A stretch of DNA of 64,000 nucleotides from Lachnospiraceae bacterium (GTDB lineage: Bacteria; Bacillota; Clostridia; Lachnospirales; Lachnospiraceae): the NCBI GenBank assembly GCA_910574805.1, contig CAJTCV010000005.1:62001-126000 (forward strand). Reading direction: 5' to 3'. Every line of letters begins with the position of its first letter. The stretch's first letter is position 1. The position numbers and the translations under genes are program-made. The notes below the pieces were generated by a model that was not told the DNA's origin, did no database searches, and saw nothing but the letters and a program-made list of their open reading frames with translations. Positions 52,612 through 60,861 of this stretch are shown here, in pieces.

Positions 52612-53840
52612 TGACAGGGAAAGATGCAGATAATGTTTTATATGTGAAGATGTTCGGGGAGTTTTCCGTGACGTGGAATGGAAAGCGGATCACAGGAGGG
52701 AGTGGAGCCGGAGATACGCAGTTTGGCACGCTTCTGCAGTATCTGATTCATAACAGGGACCGGAAGACTGACCGGAGCGCTCTGGAGGAACTGCTCTTTG
52801 CGGGCAGAGAGATTCAGGACCGGGGGCATGCCATGCGGAGCATCGTCTATAATGCAAGAAAGAGGCTGCGCGCCGCCTGTCTGCCGGAAGCGGAATATAT
52901 CCGTCGTCAGGGCAGCGTCTATGTATGGACGGACGAGATCCGGGTGGCTGAGGACGCCTCCCGGATGGATGGACTGTGCAGAGAGATGGCGGTCCAGAGC
53001 GATGAGGAACGGCGGCTTCAGCTGTGCCTGGAGGCATGCCGCTGCTACAGAGGGGAATTTCTGGAGGCTCAGGCGAAGGCGGACTGGGCGGAACGGGAAG
53101 CGCGGCGCTATCGGGAGCTGTTCTGCACCTGTATGGAGGAGGCAGTGAAGCTTCTGCGGAAAAAGAAGGATTATGCGGGTCTGGAAGCGCTGGGGCTTTA
53201 TGCGGCGAAAGTTCATCCGCTGGCAGACTGGGAGACTGTGACCATGGAAGCCCTGGCAGCCTCCGGGCGGATCGAGGAAGCCAGAAAATTCTATGACGAT
53301 ACGGTGTCCTTTTATTTTCAGGAACAGGGTATGCGCCCCTCCAGACGCCTGACAGAGCTGCTGCAGAGGCTTGGAGGGCAGATGGGACACCCGTACGCAG
53401 TATTTGACGAGATACAGGAAGAGCTGTCAGAGAGCCGGGAAAAAGCTCCGGGGGGCTATGTCTGTACCTATCCGGTGTTCGAGGGTATCTACCGGATGAT
53501 GGTGCGCATGCTGGAACGCAACGGGCAGTCTGTCTATCTGATGCTCTGCACGGTGGTGGACAGCAAGGGAAATCCGGTGCAGGAGGGGTCTGTGCTGGAG
53601 CAGCTGTCCGTGCGGCTCTGTGAAGCGATCCGGTGTTCCGTGCGGCGCAGTGACGCGGTCAATCAGTACGGCAAGGGACAGTATCTGGTTCTGTTGTTCA
53701 ATACCACCCGGGAGAACTGCAAGATCCTGCAGAAGCGGATCAACAGCCGGTTTCAGATCCGGAGGCAGCGGATCGGCGTGCAGTACCGGGTGAAGAGCGT
53801 CATATGCACGCCGGAAATGGAACACCGTATCATGAACTAG
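52608..53840 (+). CDS. SARP/BTAD-type regulator with a degenerate GGDEF-like C-terminus
   Basis: 410 residues, cytoplasmic. The N-terminal OmpR-like DNA-binding region (YVKMFGEFSVTWNGKRIT, then RSIVYNARKRLRAA) is followed by a bacterial transcriptional activator (BTAD) helical domain at about 115-250. The last 115 residues look like a GGDEF fold (RRSDAVNQYGKGQYLVLLFN), but the signature is GKGQY, so cyclic-di-GMP synthesis is not expected; it may bind a nucleotide or be a dead sensor. ATG at 52608 overlaps the sortase stop; ATG 52611 is an alternative. It is likely a local regulator of the fibre genes. Confidence 0.78.
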   Translation: MMTGKDADNVLYVKMFGEFSVTWNGKRITGGSGAGDTQFGTLLQYLIHNRDRKTDRSALEELLFAGREIQDRGHAMRSIVYNARKRLRAACLPEAEYIRRQGSVYVWTDEIRVAEDASRMDGLCREMAVQSDEERRLQLCLEACRCYRGEFLEAQAKADWAEREARRYRELFCTCMEEAVKLLRKKKDYAGLEALGLYAAKVHPLADWETVTMEALAASGRIEEARKFYDDTVSFYFQEQGMRPSRRLTELLQRLGGQMGHPYAVFDEIQEELSESREKAPGGYVCTYPVFEGIYRMMVRMLERNGQSVYLMLCTVVDSKGNPVQEGSVLEQLSVRLCEAIRCSVRRSDAVNQYGKGQYLVLLFNTTRENCKILQKRINSRFQIRRQRIGVQYRVKSVICTPEMEHRIMN

Positions 53841-53855
53841 AAATGAGGACAGAAT

Positions 53856-54350
53856 ATGGAAAGGTCGCAGTGGTATATAGGTACGCCCAACGGTGTGGTG
53901 ATGTGTGTGGACCGCATGGCGGAGCATCAGCCCAAGGGTCGGTTTTACCATGCATACAGCAGGGAAGGAGCGCGATTCGGAAATGTGGAACAGCTTCTTG
54001 TGCGCCTGGAACAGTTTTATAACTGGATCAATTATCCGTATCCCGGTACGAACGACCGGGTATTTATCAGCACCGGGCGGGCTGTAAGACCGCACGGAAG
54101 TCTCGCAGAAAGGACGAAGATCATGAAAGACGAGGAATTACTGAGCAGACATGGAGAGCTGGGGACCTTTATCATCCGTGTCCAGCACCGCCAGAACAGC
54201 AGCTGGCAGGGACGTATTACATGGATGGACAGGAATAAGACCGTCTGTTTCCGCTCGATCTGGGAGCTGATCAAGCTGGTGGACAACGCGCTGGACACCG
54301 TCTGCGGCCAGGAGGACAGCCCGGAAGAGGTGACCTGGCAGGATGAATGA
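53856..54350 (+). CDS. Unknown family, paralogue B
   Basis: 164 residues. Shares the two blocks described for the protein at 51,380: QPKGRFYHAY then FGNVEQLLVRLEQFYNWI, and FIIRVQHRQNSSWQGRITW then CFRSIWELIKLVDNAL. Between the blocks it has an unrelated segment with GTNDRVFIST. No membrane segment. It is the last gene of the same-strand run and is followed by a terminator. Two diverged copies flanking the class B sortase and the SARP regulator suggest a role in control or assembly of this locus. Confidence 0.7.
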   Translation: MERSQWYIGTPNGVVMCVDRMAEHQPKGRFYHAYSREGARFGNVEQLLVRLEQFYNWINYPYPGTNDRVFISTGRAVRPHGSLAERTKIMKDEELLSRHGELGTFIIRVQHRQNSSWQGRITWMDRNKTVCFRSIWELIKLVDNALDTVCGQEDSPEEVTWQDE

Positions 54351-54366
54351 CATATGAGAAGAGGCG

Positions 54367-54403
54367 GGGGCTTTCCGAAGTTTTGGAAAGCTCCTTTTCT
54401 TTT
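54367..54403 (+). terminator. Terminator at the end of the surface locus
   Basis: GGGGCTTTCC and GGAAAGCTCC around an 8-base loop, followed by TTTTCTTTT. It closes the 17.5-kb same-strand run. Confidence 0.8.
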
Positions 54404-54451
54404 GGGCGGAGGCGGTTTATAATTAAGGAAAAAGTCAGGAGTCGATTTTCC

Positions 54452-55120
54452 ATGAAACATATACTGATCGTTGACGATGATCCCCACATTGGCGACATGC
54501 TGGAGGAAGCGCTTATGCGGGAGGGATACGGGGTATCCCGCGCCTTTTCAGGGACGGAGGCGCTTCTCTGGCTGTCCTCCGGGCGGGCGCCGGATCTGGT
54601 GCTTCTGGATCTGATGCTGCCAGGCCTGTCCGGGGAGGAGGTGCTGCCCCGTCTCCTGGGGCTCCCGGTGATCGTCATGAGCGCGAAAGGGGGAGTGGAG
54701 GACAAGGTGGGCCTGCTCCTTGGCGGAGCGGCGGATTATGTAACGAAACCATTTGATATGAAAGAGCTTCTGGCCAGGATCACGGTTCAGCTTCGAAATG
54801 CAGCTCCCAGCGGTATCTCTGCTGCACTGGAATACGGGGAGATTCGACTGGATACCGGTTCTCATACGGCGTATGCTCTGGATCAGCCGGTAAAGCTGAC
54901 GCGGACGGAATATGCGCTTCTGAAGCTTCTGATGCAGAATCCCTCTCAGGTGATGACCAGATCCGTCCTTCTGGACCGGCTCTGTGAGGATACACCGGAC
55001 TGCGTGGAGAGTTCCCTGAAGGTCCATGTGAGCAATCTGCGTCGGAAGCTTCGGGAAGTCACGGGAAAGGACCATATTGAAGCAGTATGGGGCATCGGCT
55101 TCAAGATGCGGGAAACTTAA
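54452..55120 (+). CDS. OmpR-type response regulator
   Basis: 222 residues. The receiver domain (residues 1-115) has acidic residues 8-10 in VDDDPHIG and phosphoacceptor Asp53 in LLDLMLPG. A winged-helix DNA-binding domain follows, ending in HVSNLRRKLREV and WGIGFKM. It is separated from its kinase gene by two ABC transporter genes, an order common for drug- and peptide-responsive export systems. Direct repeats of CTTAAC(C/T) begin at its stop codon and probably bind it. TATAAT at 54418-54423 may be its -10 box. Confidence 0.92.
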   Translation: MKHILIVDDDPHIGDMLEEALMREGYGVSRAFSGTEALLWLSSGRAPDLVLLDLMLPGLSGEEVLPRLLGLPVIVMSAKGGVEDKVGLLLGGAADYVTKPFDMKELLARITVQLRNAAPSGISAALEYGEIRLDTGSHTAYALDQPVKLTRTEYALLKLLMQNPSQVMTRSVLLDRLCEDTPDCVESSLKVHVSNLRRKLREVTGKDHIEAVWGIGFKMRET

Positions 55121-55157
55121 CCATATCTTAACCGGATCCTTAACCATGCTCTTAACT
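55116..55157. promoter_or_regulatory. Four direct repeats CTTAAC(C/T), likely response-regulator operator
   Basis: Copies start at 55116, 55127, 55139 and 55151 (spacings 11, 12 and 12 bp, about one helical turn). Three read CTTAACC and the last CTTAACT. They lie upstream of an extended -10 box at 55164-55172. Confidence 0.75.
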
Positions 55158-55163
55158 CTTTTC

Positions 55164-55172
55164 TGATAAGAT
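55164..55172 (+). promoter_or_regulatory. Extended -10 promoter of the ABC-kinase genes
   Basis: TG-A-TAAGAT, directly downstream of the four CTTAAC repeats, the last of which lies close to the -35 position; this fits activation by the bound regulator. Confidence 0.6.
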
Positions 55173-55265
55173 AACTGCATGGAATAAAATACTGCGGCGG
55201 ATTCCTGCAGTGGTCTGCAGTGCCCGGGCAGCTGTCCTGCCGCGGAGCGTAAGGAGATGACAGTT

Positions 55266-56177
55266 ATGGAGTATGTTCTGAGTACCAGTGCCCTGAGCAG
55301 GCACTATGGAGCGTGCAGCGCCCTGAAAGGGCTGTCCATGCATGTGCCAAAAGGTGCGGTCTACGGGCTGGTGGGTAAAAACGGCGCCGGCAAGACTACG
55401 CTGATCCGGCTGATCTGCGGCCTGCAGAGGCCTTCCTCGGGGGAGTACTGTCTGTACGGGATCCCTCACAGTTCGAAAGAGATTACAAAGGCCCGCAGGC
55501 GTATGGGGGCGGTGGTGGAATCGCCGTCCGTCTATTCGGATATGACGGCTGCGGACAATCTGAAGGAGCAGTACCGGATCCTGGGGCTGCCGTCTTTTGA
55601 GGGGATTCCGGCTCTTCTGGACCTGGTGGGCCTCTCAGATACAGGGAAAAAGAAAGTGAAGCATTTTTCCCTTGGGATGCGTCAACGGCTGGGGATCGCG
55701 GTGGCGCTGGCGGGAGATCCTGATTTCCTGGTATTGGATGAGCCTGCCAACGGTCTGGATCCTCAGGGGATCGTGGAGATCCGGGAGCTGATCCTGAAGC
55801 TGAACCGGGAGCGGCAGATCACGGTGCTTCTGTGCAGCCATATCCTGGATGAGCTGTCCCGGCTCGCCACCCATTACGGCTTTCTGGACAGGGGGCGTAT
55901 GGTGAAGGAGATCAGTGCGGCAAAGCTGGAGGCCGCCTGCCGGAAATGCATTCGGGTGGAGGTGACGGATACGAAGGCACTTGCCCGTGTGCTGGAGGCC
56001 ATGGGGACAGCGTATGAAATCCGTTCCGGCCGGGAGGGGGATATATTTGCAAAGGTCAATATTACAAAGCTGGTTCTGGCGCTCTGGGAGGAAGGGTGCG
56101 AGCTTTTGTCCATGGAAGAGCGGGACGAGAGTCTGGAGAGCTATTATATCAATCTGGTGGGAGGTGGAAAGAAATGA
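55266..56177 (+). CDS. ABC transporter ATPase, drug/lantibiotic-export type
   Basis: 303 residues. Walker A GKNGAGKTTL, Q-loop region VVESPSVYSDMTAADNL, signature HFSLGMRQRLGIAVAL and Walker B FLVLDEPANGLDPQG. The C-terminal 80 residues form the accessory domain of BcrA/NatA-type exporters. It partners the permease encoded with a 4-bp overlap. ATG 55266 lies 9 bases after AAGGAG; ATG 55257 touches the site and is less likely. Likely substrates are bacitracin-like or lantibiotic-like peptides. Confidence 0.9.
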   Translation: MEYVLSTSALSRHYGACSALKGLSMHVPKGAVYGLVGKNGAGKTTLIRLICGLQRPSSGEYCLYGIPHSSKEITKARRRMGAVVESPSVYSDMTAADNLKEQYRILGLPSFEGIPALLDLVGLSDTGKKKVKHFSLGMRQRLGIAVALAGDPDFLVLDEPANGLDPQGIVEIRELILKLNRERQITVLLCSHILDELSRLATHYGFLDRGRMVKEISAAKLEAACRKCIRVEVTDTKALARVLEAMGTAYEIRSGREGDIFAKVNITKLVLALWEEGCELLSMEERDESLESYYINLVGGGKK

Positions 56178-57007
56178 CGAGACTGCTGGCGGCGGATTTT
56201 ATGCGTCTTGGGAAGAGCCGGCATTTCCGGGAATGCTGCGTATTTATGGCAGTATGCGGAGGTTTCATGGTATATGCGGCCTATTACAGTCTGTGCAGAT
56301 ACGGATACAGGTCGGGGCTGGAGGATATCTGCTTCGGATACGCGAATCTCATGGGCTTTGTGACTGCGTTTTTTGTGAGTATGTTTCAGGGCACGGAATA
56401 CAGCGGGGGCACGATTCGGAACAAGCTGGTGGTGGGCCATGAACGGTATCAGGTCTATCTGGCCGCGCTGATCGTCAACGGAGCTGCTGTGCTTCTGATT
56501 AACGCGGTATATGTGGCGGTCATCTTTTTGTTCGGAATACCGACGGTGGGTTTCTTCCGGATGGCTCCGGCCGCGCTTCTGATGCTGGCGTTTCTCACGG
56601 TTCTGATGGACATGGCTTATGCAGCGGTCTTTACTCTGCTGGCCATGCTGAATCATAACAAGGCATCGGTAACGGCAGTCAGCATCCTGGGCACCCTGAT
56701 CCTGATACTGGTCTCCGGCTATATCCAGTCCCGGCTGAACGAACCGAAGGTGTATGAAGCATATGAGGAAGTGACGGACAAGGGGTATGTGATCACCCGT
56801 GAGGCGGAGGAAAATCCATATTATCTGGCGGGGTGGAAAAGAGAGATCTGTGTCGTTCTGAATGATCTTCTTCCCAGCGGTCAGGGGCTGCAGATCGAGA
56901 ACAGAGATACAGACCGTGCGGGATTCATGTCCCTGTACGCCTGCCTGACTGTGGTGGTCTGTACCGGAGGCGGAATTGCTGCATTTGCCCGAAAGGACAT
57001 TCGATAA
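56174..57007 (+). CDS. ABC-2-type permease
   Basis: 277 residues with about six membrane helices and a large loop between helices 1 and 2 holding EYSGGTIRNKLVVGHERYQVY, a block characteristic of ABC-2 permeases of the BcrB/NatB kind. Helices continue through LLMLAFLTVLMDMAYAAV and a soluble stretch near 190-240. Start ATG 56174 overlaps the ATPase stop. It would form the channel of the efflux pump. Confidence 0.85.
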   Translation: MTRLLAADFMRLGKSRHFRECCVFMAVCGGFMVYAAYYSLCRYGYRSGLEDICFGYANLMGFVTAFFVSMFQGTEYSGGTIRNKLVVGHERYQVYLAALIVNGAAVLLINAVYVAVIFLFGIPTVGFFRMAPAALLMLAFLTVLMDMAYAAVFTLLAMLNHNKASVTAVSILGTLILILVSGYIQSRLNEPKVYEAYEEVTDKGYVITREAEENPYYLAGWKREICVVLNDLLPSGQGLQIENRDTDRAGFMSLYACLTVVVCTGGGIAAFARKDIR

Positions 57008-57037
57008 GAAGGCCTTTTGCGAAAAGGAGGGGATTTT

Positions 57038-57934
57038 ATGGAGACCGGGTCGTGGATCCTGACCGGTGCGCTGGCAGTTCTGGTGCTGCTTCTGCTGCTG
57101 AAGATCCATCTGCTGCACCGGGCGGTAAAAGAGATCCAGGAGGCCTTTCTGGACCGGCTTGTGACGGACACCAACACGCTGGTGGATACGTCCAGCTATG
57201 ATCCGTATATGCGCAGCCTGGCGGCGGGCATCAACGAGGGGCTTCGTCGTCTGCGCCTGGAGCGGCACCGGTTCCGGCAGGGAGATCTGGAGCTGAAGGA
57301 TGCGGTCACGAACATCTCCCATGATCTTCGCACGCCGCTTACCGCTGTGTGCGGATATGTGGAGCTTCTGAAAGAGGAATCTCTGTCGGAGCGTGCCCGC
57401 CGTTATCTCACGGTTATTGAGGAGCGCACAGGAGTGCTGGAACAGCTTATGGAGGAACTGTTCTGTTATTCTGTGACAGTATCTGCAGGCGGGATGGGGG
57501 AAATGGAGGAGCTGTCTTTGAACCGCGTTCTGGAAGACAGTCTGTCTGCGTATTACGCGGTTCTGAAAGGCTGCCGGATGACGCCAAAGGTGTCCATGCC
57601 CGGACAGGATATTTTAAGAAGGCTGAACCGGACTGCCCTTCTGCGCATCTTTGCCAATATTCTGAGCAACGCTGTCAAATACAGTGACGGGGATCTGAAG
57701 ATTACGCTTCTGGACACCGGAGAGATCCTCTTCCAGAATCACGCCTCTTCTCTGACAGAGGTGGAAGCAAGCCGTCTCTTTGACCGGTACTACACGGTGG
57801 AGGCGGCCCGGCGTTCCACCGGTCTTGGCCTGTCCATCGCCCGGACACTGACGGGACAGATGGGCGGGAGCATTGATCTGAGTCTGGAAGCAGGAGTGCT
57901 GACGATCCGGGTGAAATTCACTCCCCCGCGATAA
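57038..57934 (+). CDS. Membrane histidine kinase of the ABC-linked two-component system
   Basis: 298 residues. One N-terminal membrane helix (about 5-23) with almost no outside domain, so the transporter may provide input. The HisKA block is AVTNISHDLRTPLTAVCGYV with His95; HATPase motifs follow at ILSNAVKYSDGD and RSTGLGLSIARTL. AAAGGAGGGG precedes ATG 57038. Its 3' end overlaps the convergent fucosyltransferase-like gene by 17 bp. Confidence 0.9.
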   Translation: METGSWILTGALAVLVLLLLLKIHLLHRAVKEIQEAFLDRLVTDTNTLVDTSSYDPYMRSLAAGINEGLRRLRLERHRFRQGDLELKDAVTNISHDLRTPLTAVCGYVELLKEESLSERARRYLTVIEERTGVLEQLMEELFCYSVTVSAGGMGEMEELSLNRVLEDSLSAYYAVLKGCRMTPKVSMPGQDILRRLNRTALLRIFANILSNAVKYSDGDLKITLLDTGEILFQNHASSLTEVEASRLFDRYYTVEAARRSTGLGLSIARTLTGQMGGSIDLSLEAGVLTIRVKFTPPR

Positions 57935-58700
57935 CGAGGGGGATCTTCCGCATGTCTGCGGCAATATCCGTAAAGGAACTGAAATAGCTGCCGATGATCT
58001 TCCGGGTGGCTGCGAGGCTGTAGAGGTCCAGCAGGGCGTCCTGCATCCCCTCCCGGCTGTCGCGTCTTAAGCACCGCTCCTGATTGGACAGGATCCGGCC
58101 GGGGAAGGCTTTCCGAAGCTCTGCTTCCTCCGCCATGTCATCGGTAGCCAGATAAAACATGGTGTCCGGATCTTTCCTGAGCTCCTGACGCATGGAATGA
58201 AGGAATGCATCTGTGGAACTTTTTCCGATGGCCGGCCGGTTGTCGGTTCTGCGGATGTGTACGCCCACGCAGGAGGGACCGAAACCTGCCGTGATCTTCT
58301 GGATTCTTTTCTCCAGTGTCTCTGTTGGACGGAACAGATGATAATCTTCTGACGGATAGAACCATTCCCATGTAAAAATATAGAGATTGCTTTTCAGGCC
58401 TCTGACATAGTCCCGGTCCAGAACACCTTCTGCTGTCCGGTGGGCGATCAGATGATCGTTGGTCAGGTAAGTGCGGGCGGTTTTCTGGTAGAACAGTTTG
58501 CGCGGGTCCGCCACGGAATGGATATTTGTGATTTTAAATTCGGTCACCGGACGGAACAGAGCCTCAAAGGGGCAGTTCAGCTCCGGATTGCAGTTCCAGA
58601 GGACCAGAAGCTTTTCCTGACGTTCTGCAGAGAGGCGCCGGCCGGAATTAATCACGCGCATTCTATTGCATAAACCGCCGGAAGGTTGTATGATTATCAT
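57918..58700 (-). CDS. Fucosyltransferase-like glycosyltransferase
   Basis: 260 residues, cytoplasmic. The N-terminus IIIQPSGGLCNRMRVINSG and the motif VGVHIRRTDNRP near residue 146 match the nucleotide-sugar-binding pattern of GT11/NodZ-type fucosyltransferases, with a further IGSYFSSFTDIA near the C-terminus. It may add fucose or a related deoxy sugar to a surface glycan. The family is a good guess; donor and acceptor are unknown. It is convergent with the kinase gene and divergent from the GT4 gene. Confidence 0.72.
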   Translation of the reverse strand: MIIIQPSGGLCNRMRVINSGRRLSAERQEKLLVLWNCNPELNCPFEALFRPVTEFKITNIHSVADPRKLFYQKTARTYLTNDHLIAHRTAEGVLDRDYVRGLKSNLYIFTWEWFYPSEDYHLFRPTETLEKRIQKITAGFGPSCVGVHIRRTDNRPAIGKSSTDAFLHSMRQELRKDPDTMFYLATDDMAEEAELRKAFPGRILSNQERCLRRDSREGMQDALLDLYSLAATRKIIGSYFSSFTDIAADMRKIPLVIAGE

Positions 58701-58770
58701 TGAGTTACCTCGCTTATACTATGGATATGGCTGCGCGCAGAGTCTGTGCGTGCAGAGTGAAATCATGTTA

Positions 58771-58779
58771 AGTATAGCA
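58771..58779 (-). promoter_or_regulatory. Extended -10 promoter of the fucosyltransferase-like gene
   Basis: TG-C-TATACT on the minus strand, about 70 bases upstream of the start codon at 58700. Confidence 0.5.
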
Positions 58780-58802
58780 TAGAAAAGGGCTGCGGGCAAC
58801 GG

Positions 58803-60029
58803 ATGGGAATTCAGATGGGTATCAAAGTATTGCAGATCAGCACCGTATGCGGCAGCGGCAGCGTGGGCCGCATCATGGTGGACATTTATCATACACTGGA
58901 AGAGCACGGGGACAGCCCCCTGATCGCCTACGGCAGGCAGAGGGCTCCGGAGGGGCTTTTGGCGTACCGCTTCGGTACAGGGGCGGATATGGCGCTGCAC
59001 GTGCTCTCAACATTTTTCCGGGGAGAACACGGCTTTGCCTCGGCCGGGCAGACCAGGCGGCTGATCACAAAGATCCGGGAGTGGGATCCGGATGTGATCC
59101 ACCTGCACAATATTCACGGTTTTGTGCTGCAGGTGGAGCTTTTATTTGAATATCTGAAAACTGCCGGGAAGCCGGTGGTGTGGACGCTGCATGACTGCTG
59201 GGCCTATACGGGGCACTGTGCATTTTATGAATATCACAGGTGCAGCGGATGGAAGACCGGCTGCAGAGATTGCAGAGAGTATCAAAATACCTATCCCTAC
59301 GCTTTGTTTAAAAACCGCACAGAGCGGAATTATATAAGAAAGAGAGCGGCATTTACCAACGTACCGGATCTGACGCTGGCAGTACCATCTGTGTGGCTGG
59401 AAAGGGAAGTGAAGCAGTCGTTTCTTGGAGACTATCCGGTGAAGGTGATTCCCAACGGAATCGACCTTGCAGGGTTCCATCCGGTGGAAAAAGGGCTTCG
59501 GGAGCGACTCGGCCTGACCGGGCGCTATGTGATCCTGGGCGTGGCGAACGTATGGGAGCGGCGGAAGGGACTGGATTATTTTGTGGAGCTGTCCAGGCGT
59601 CTCCCGGAGGATTGTCAGGTGATTCTGATCGGCCTGACCGGGAGACAGAAGCGCCGACTCCCGGAGCGTATGCTGGGGATTTCGCGGACTTCTTCTGTTG
59701 AGGAGCTGGCGGAATATTATTCCATGGCAGATGTGTTTGTCAATGGGACGCTGGAGGATAATTTTCCCACGACGAATCTGGAGGCGCTGGCCTGCGGGAC
59801 GCCGGTGATCACCTTTGATACGGGAGGAAGCCCGGAGAGCCTTACAGAAGCCTGCGGGCGCGTGGTACCGAAGGGAGATGTGGAGGCGCTGACAAGGGCG
59901 GTGCTTAAGGAGCGTCAGGAGCCGAAGAGCAGGGACGCCTGCCTGCAGAGGGCGGAACGATATAAAAAGGAAGACCGTTTTCTGGAATACGCAGAGCTGT
60001 ATCATGAACTGGCAGGCCGGAGAGGATAA
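58803..60029 (+). CDS. GT4-family glycosyltransferase
   Basis: 408 residues, GT-B fold. N-terminal half with VIHLHNIHGFVLQ and WTLHDCWAYTGHCAFY; the C-terminal half has ILGVANVWERRKGLDYFVEL and the nucleotide-sugar motif NFPTTNLEALACGTPVITFDTGG, where the conserved E-x7-E is visible. It lies in the cytoplasm, transferring sugar to a lipid-linked or protein acceptor. Start may be ATG 58803 or ATG 58815. Followed 1 base later by a GT2 gene. Confidence 0.88.
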   Translation: MGIQMGIKVLQISTVCGSGSVGRIMVDIYHTLEEHGDSPLIAYGRQRAPEGLLAYRFGTGADMALHVLSTFFRGEHGFASAGQTRRLITKIREWDPDVIHLHNIHGFVLQVELLFEYLKTAGKPVVWTLHDCWAYTGHCAFYEYHRCSGWKTGCRDCREYQNTYPYALFKNRTERNYIRKRAAFTNVPDLTLAVPSVWLEREVKQSFLGDYPVKVIPNGIDLAGFHPVEKGLRERLGLTGRYVILGVANVWERRKGLDYFVELSRRLPEDCQVILIGLTGRQKRRLPERMLGISRTSSVEELAEYYSMADVFVNGTLEDNFPTTNLEALACGTPVITFDTGGSPESLTEACGRVVPKGDVEALTRAVLKERQEPKSRDACLQRAERYKKEDRFLEYAELYHELAGRRG

Positions 60030-60030
60030 A

Positions 60031-60777
60031 ATGAATACATTACCAAAGGTGTCTGTGATTACCGCGACCTATAATGACGCGTCCAATCTGAAGCGCATTA
60101 TGGATCAGGTGGCCAGACAGGACTATGAAAATCTGGAATATATCATCGTGGACGGCGGGTCCACGGACGGGACCATGGACCTGATCCATGAGATGGAGGC
60201 GCGTATGCCCGGGAAGGTCCGCTGTATCTCAGAGCCGGACCGGGGGATCTATGATGCCCTGAACAAAGGGATCGCGCTGGCCGGCGGAGATATCATCGGG
60301 TGCTGCTATGACCGGTATGCGGATGAGAACGTGCTGAGCCGGATGGTGCGCGCCATGGAGGACGAGGGGACGGACGGGGTCCACGGAGATCTCTACTATA
60401 TGGACGGGGACCGTATCGTGCGCAGGTGGCACCAGGGGCAGGGGAGTATCCGGACCGGCTGGCTTCCGGGCCATCCCACCCTGTATCTGAGGCGGCAGGT
60501 GTATGAAAAGTATGGTGTATACAGGACGGACTACCGGATCGCGGCGGACTATGAATTTATGGTGCGTATTCTGTACAAGAAGAAGGTAAGGCTTTCCTAT
60601 CTTCCGGAGATACTGATCTATATGTCCCATGGGGGGACGAGCACCGGAAGTCTGGGCGCCTATGTGCAGTCTCTGATGGAGGGACACCGGGCGCTCCGGG
60701 AGAATCATGTGCCTTTTGCCTGGTTCACGGACCTGTGCCGGACGGTCCGGGTGCTGCTTCAGTTTGTAAAAAAGTAG
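60031..60777 (+). CDS. GT2-family glycosyltransferase
   Basis: 248 residues, GT-A fold: VSVITATYNDASNL at the N-terminus, VDGGSTDGTMDLI, and an acidic metal site near DLYYMDGD. RIAADYEFMVRILYK near residue 180 is typical of WcaA-type transferases. Cytoplasmic, with no membrane helix. GGAGAGGATAAA precedes ATG 60031. Likely part of a surface-glycan pathway with its neighbours. Confidence 0.88.
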   Translation: MNTLPKVSVITATYNDASNLKRIMDQVARQDYENLEYIIVDGGSTDGTMDLIHEMEARMPGKVRCISEPDRGIYDALNKGIALAGGDIIGCCYDRYADENVLSRMVRAMEDEGTDGVHGDLYYMDGDRIVRRWHQGQGSIRTGWLPGHPTLYLRRQVYEKYGVYRTDYRIAADYEFMVRILYKKKVRLSYLPEILIYMSHGGTSTGSLGAYVQSLMEGHRALRENHVPFAWFTDLCRTVRVLLQFVKK

Positions 60778-60794
60778 CAATCTTTTCCGGTTTA

Positions 60795-60803
60795 TGATAC
60801 AAT
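60795..60803 (+). promoter_or_regulatory. Extended -10 promoter before the third GT gene
   Basis: TG-A-TACAAT in the 84-base gap before the gene at 60862; no clear -35. Confidence 0.5.
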
Positions 60804-60861
60804 ATAGCATCGTATACCGGTCCGCCCGGTCTGAAGGGGGCCGGTGGTGAAGGAGTATTGT

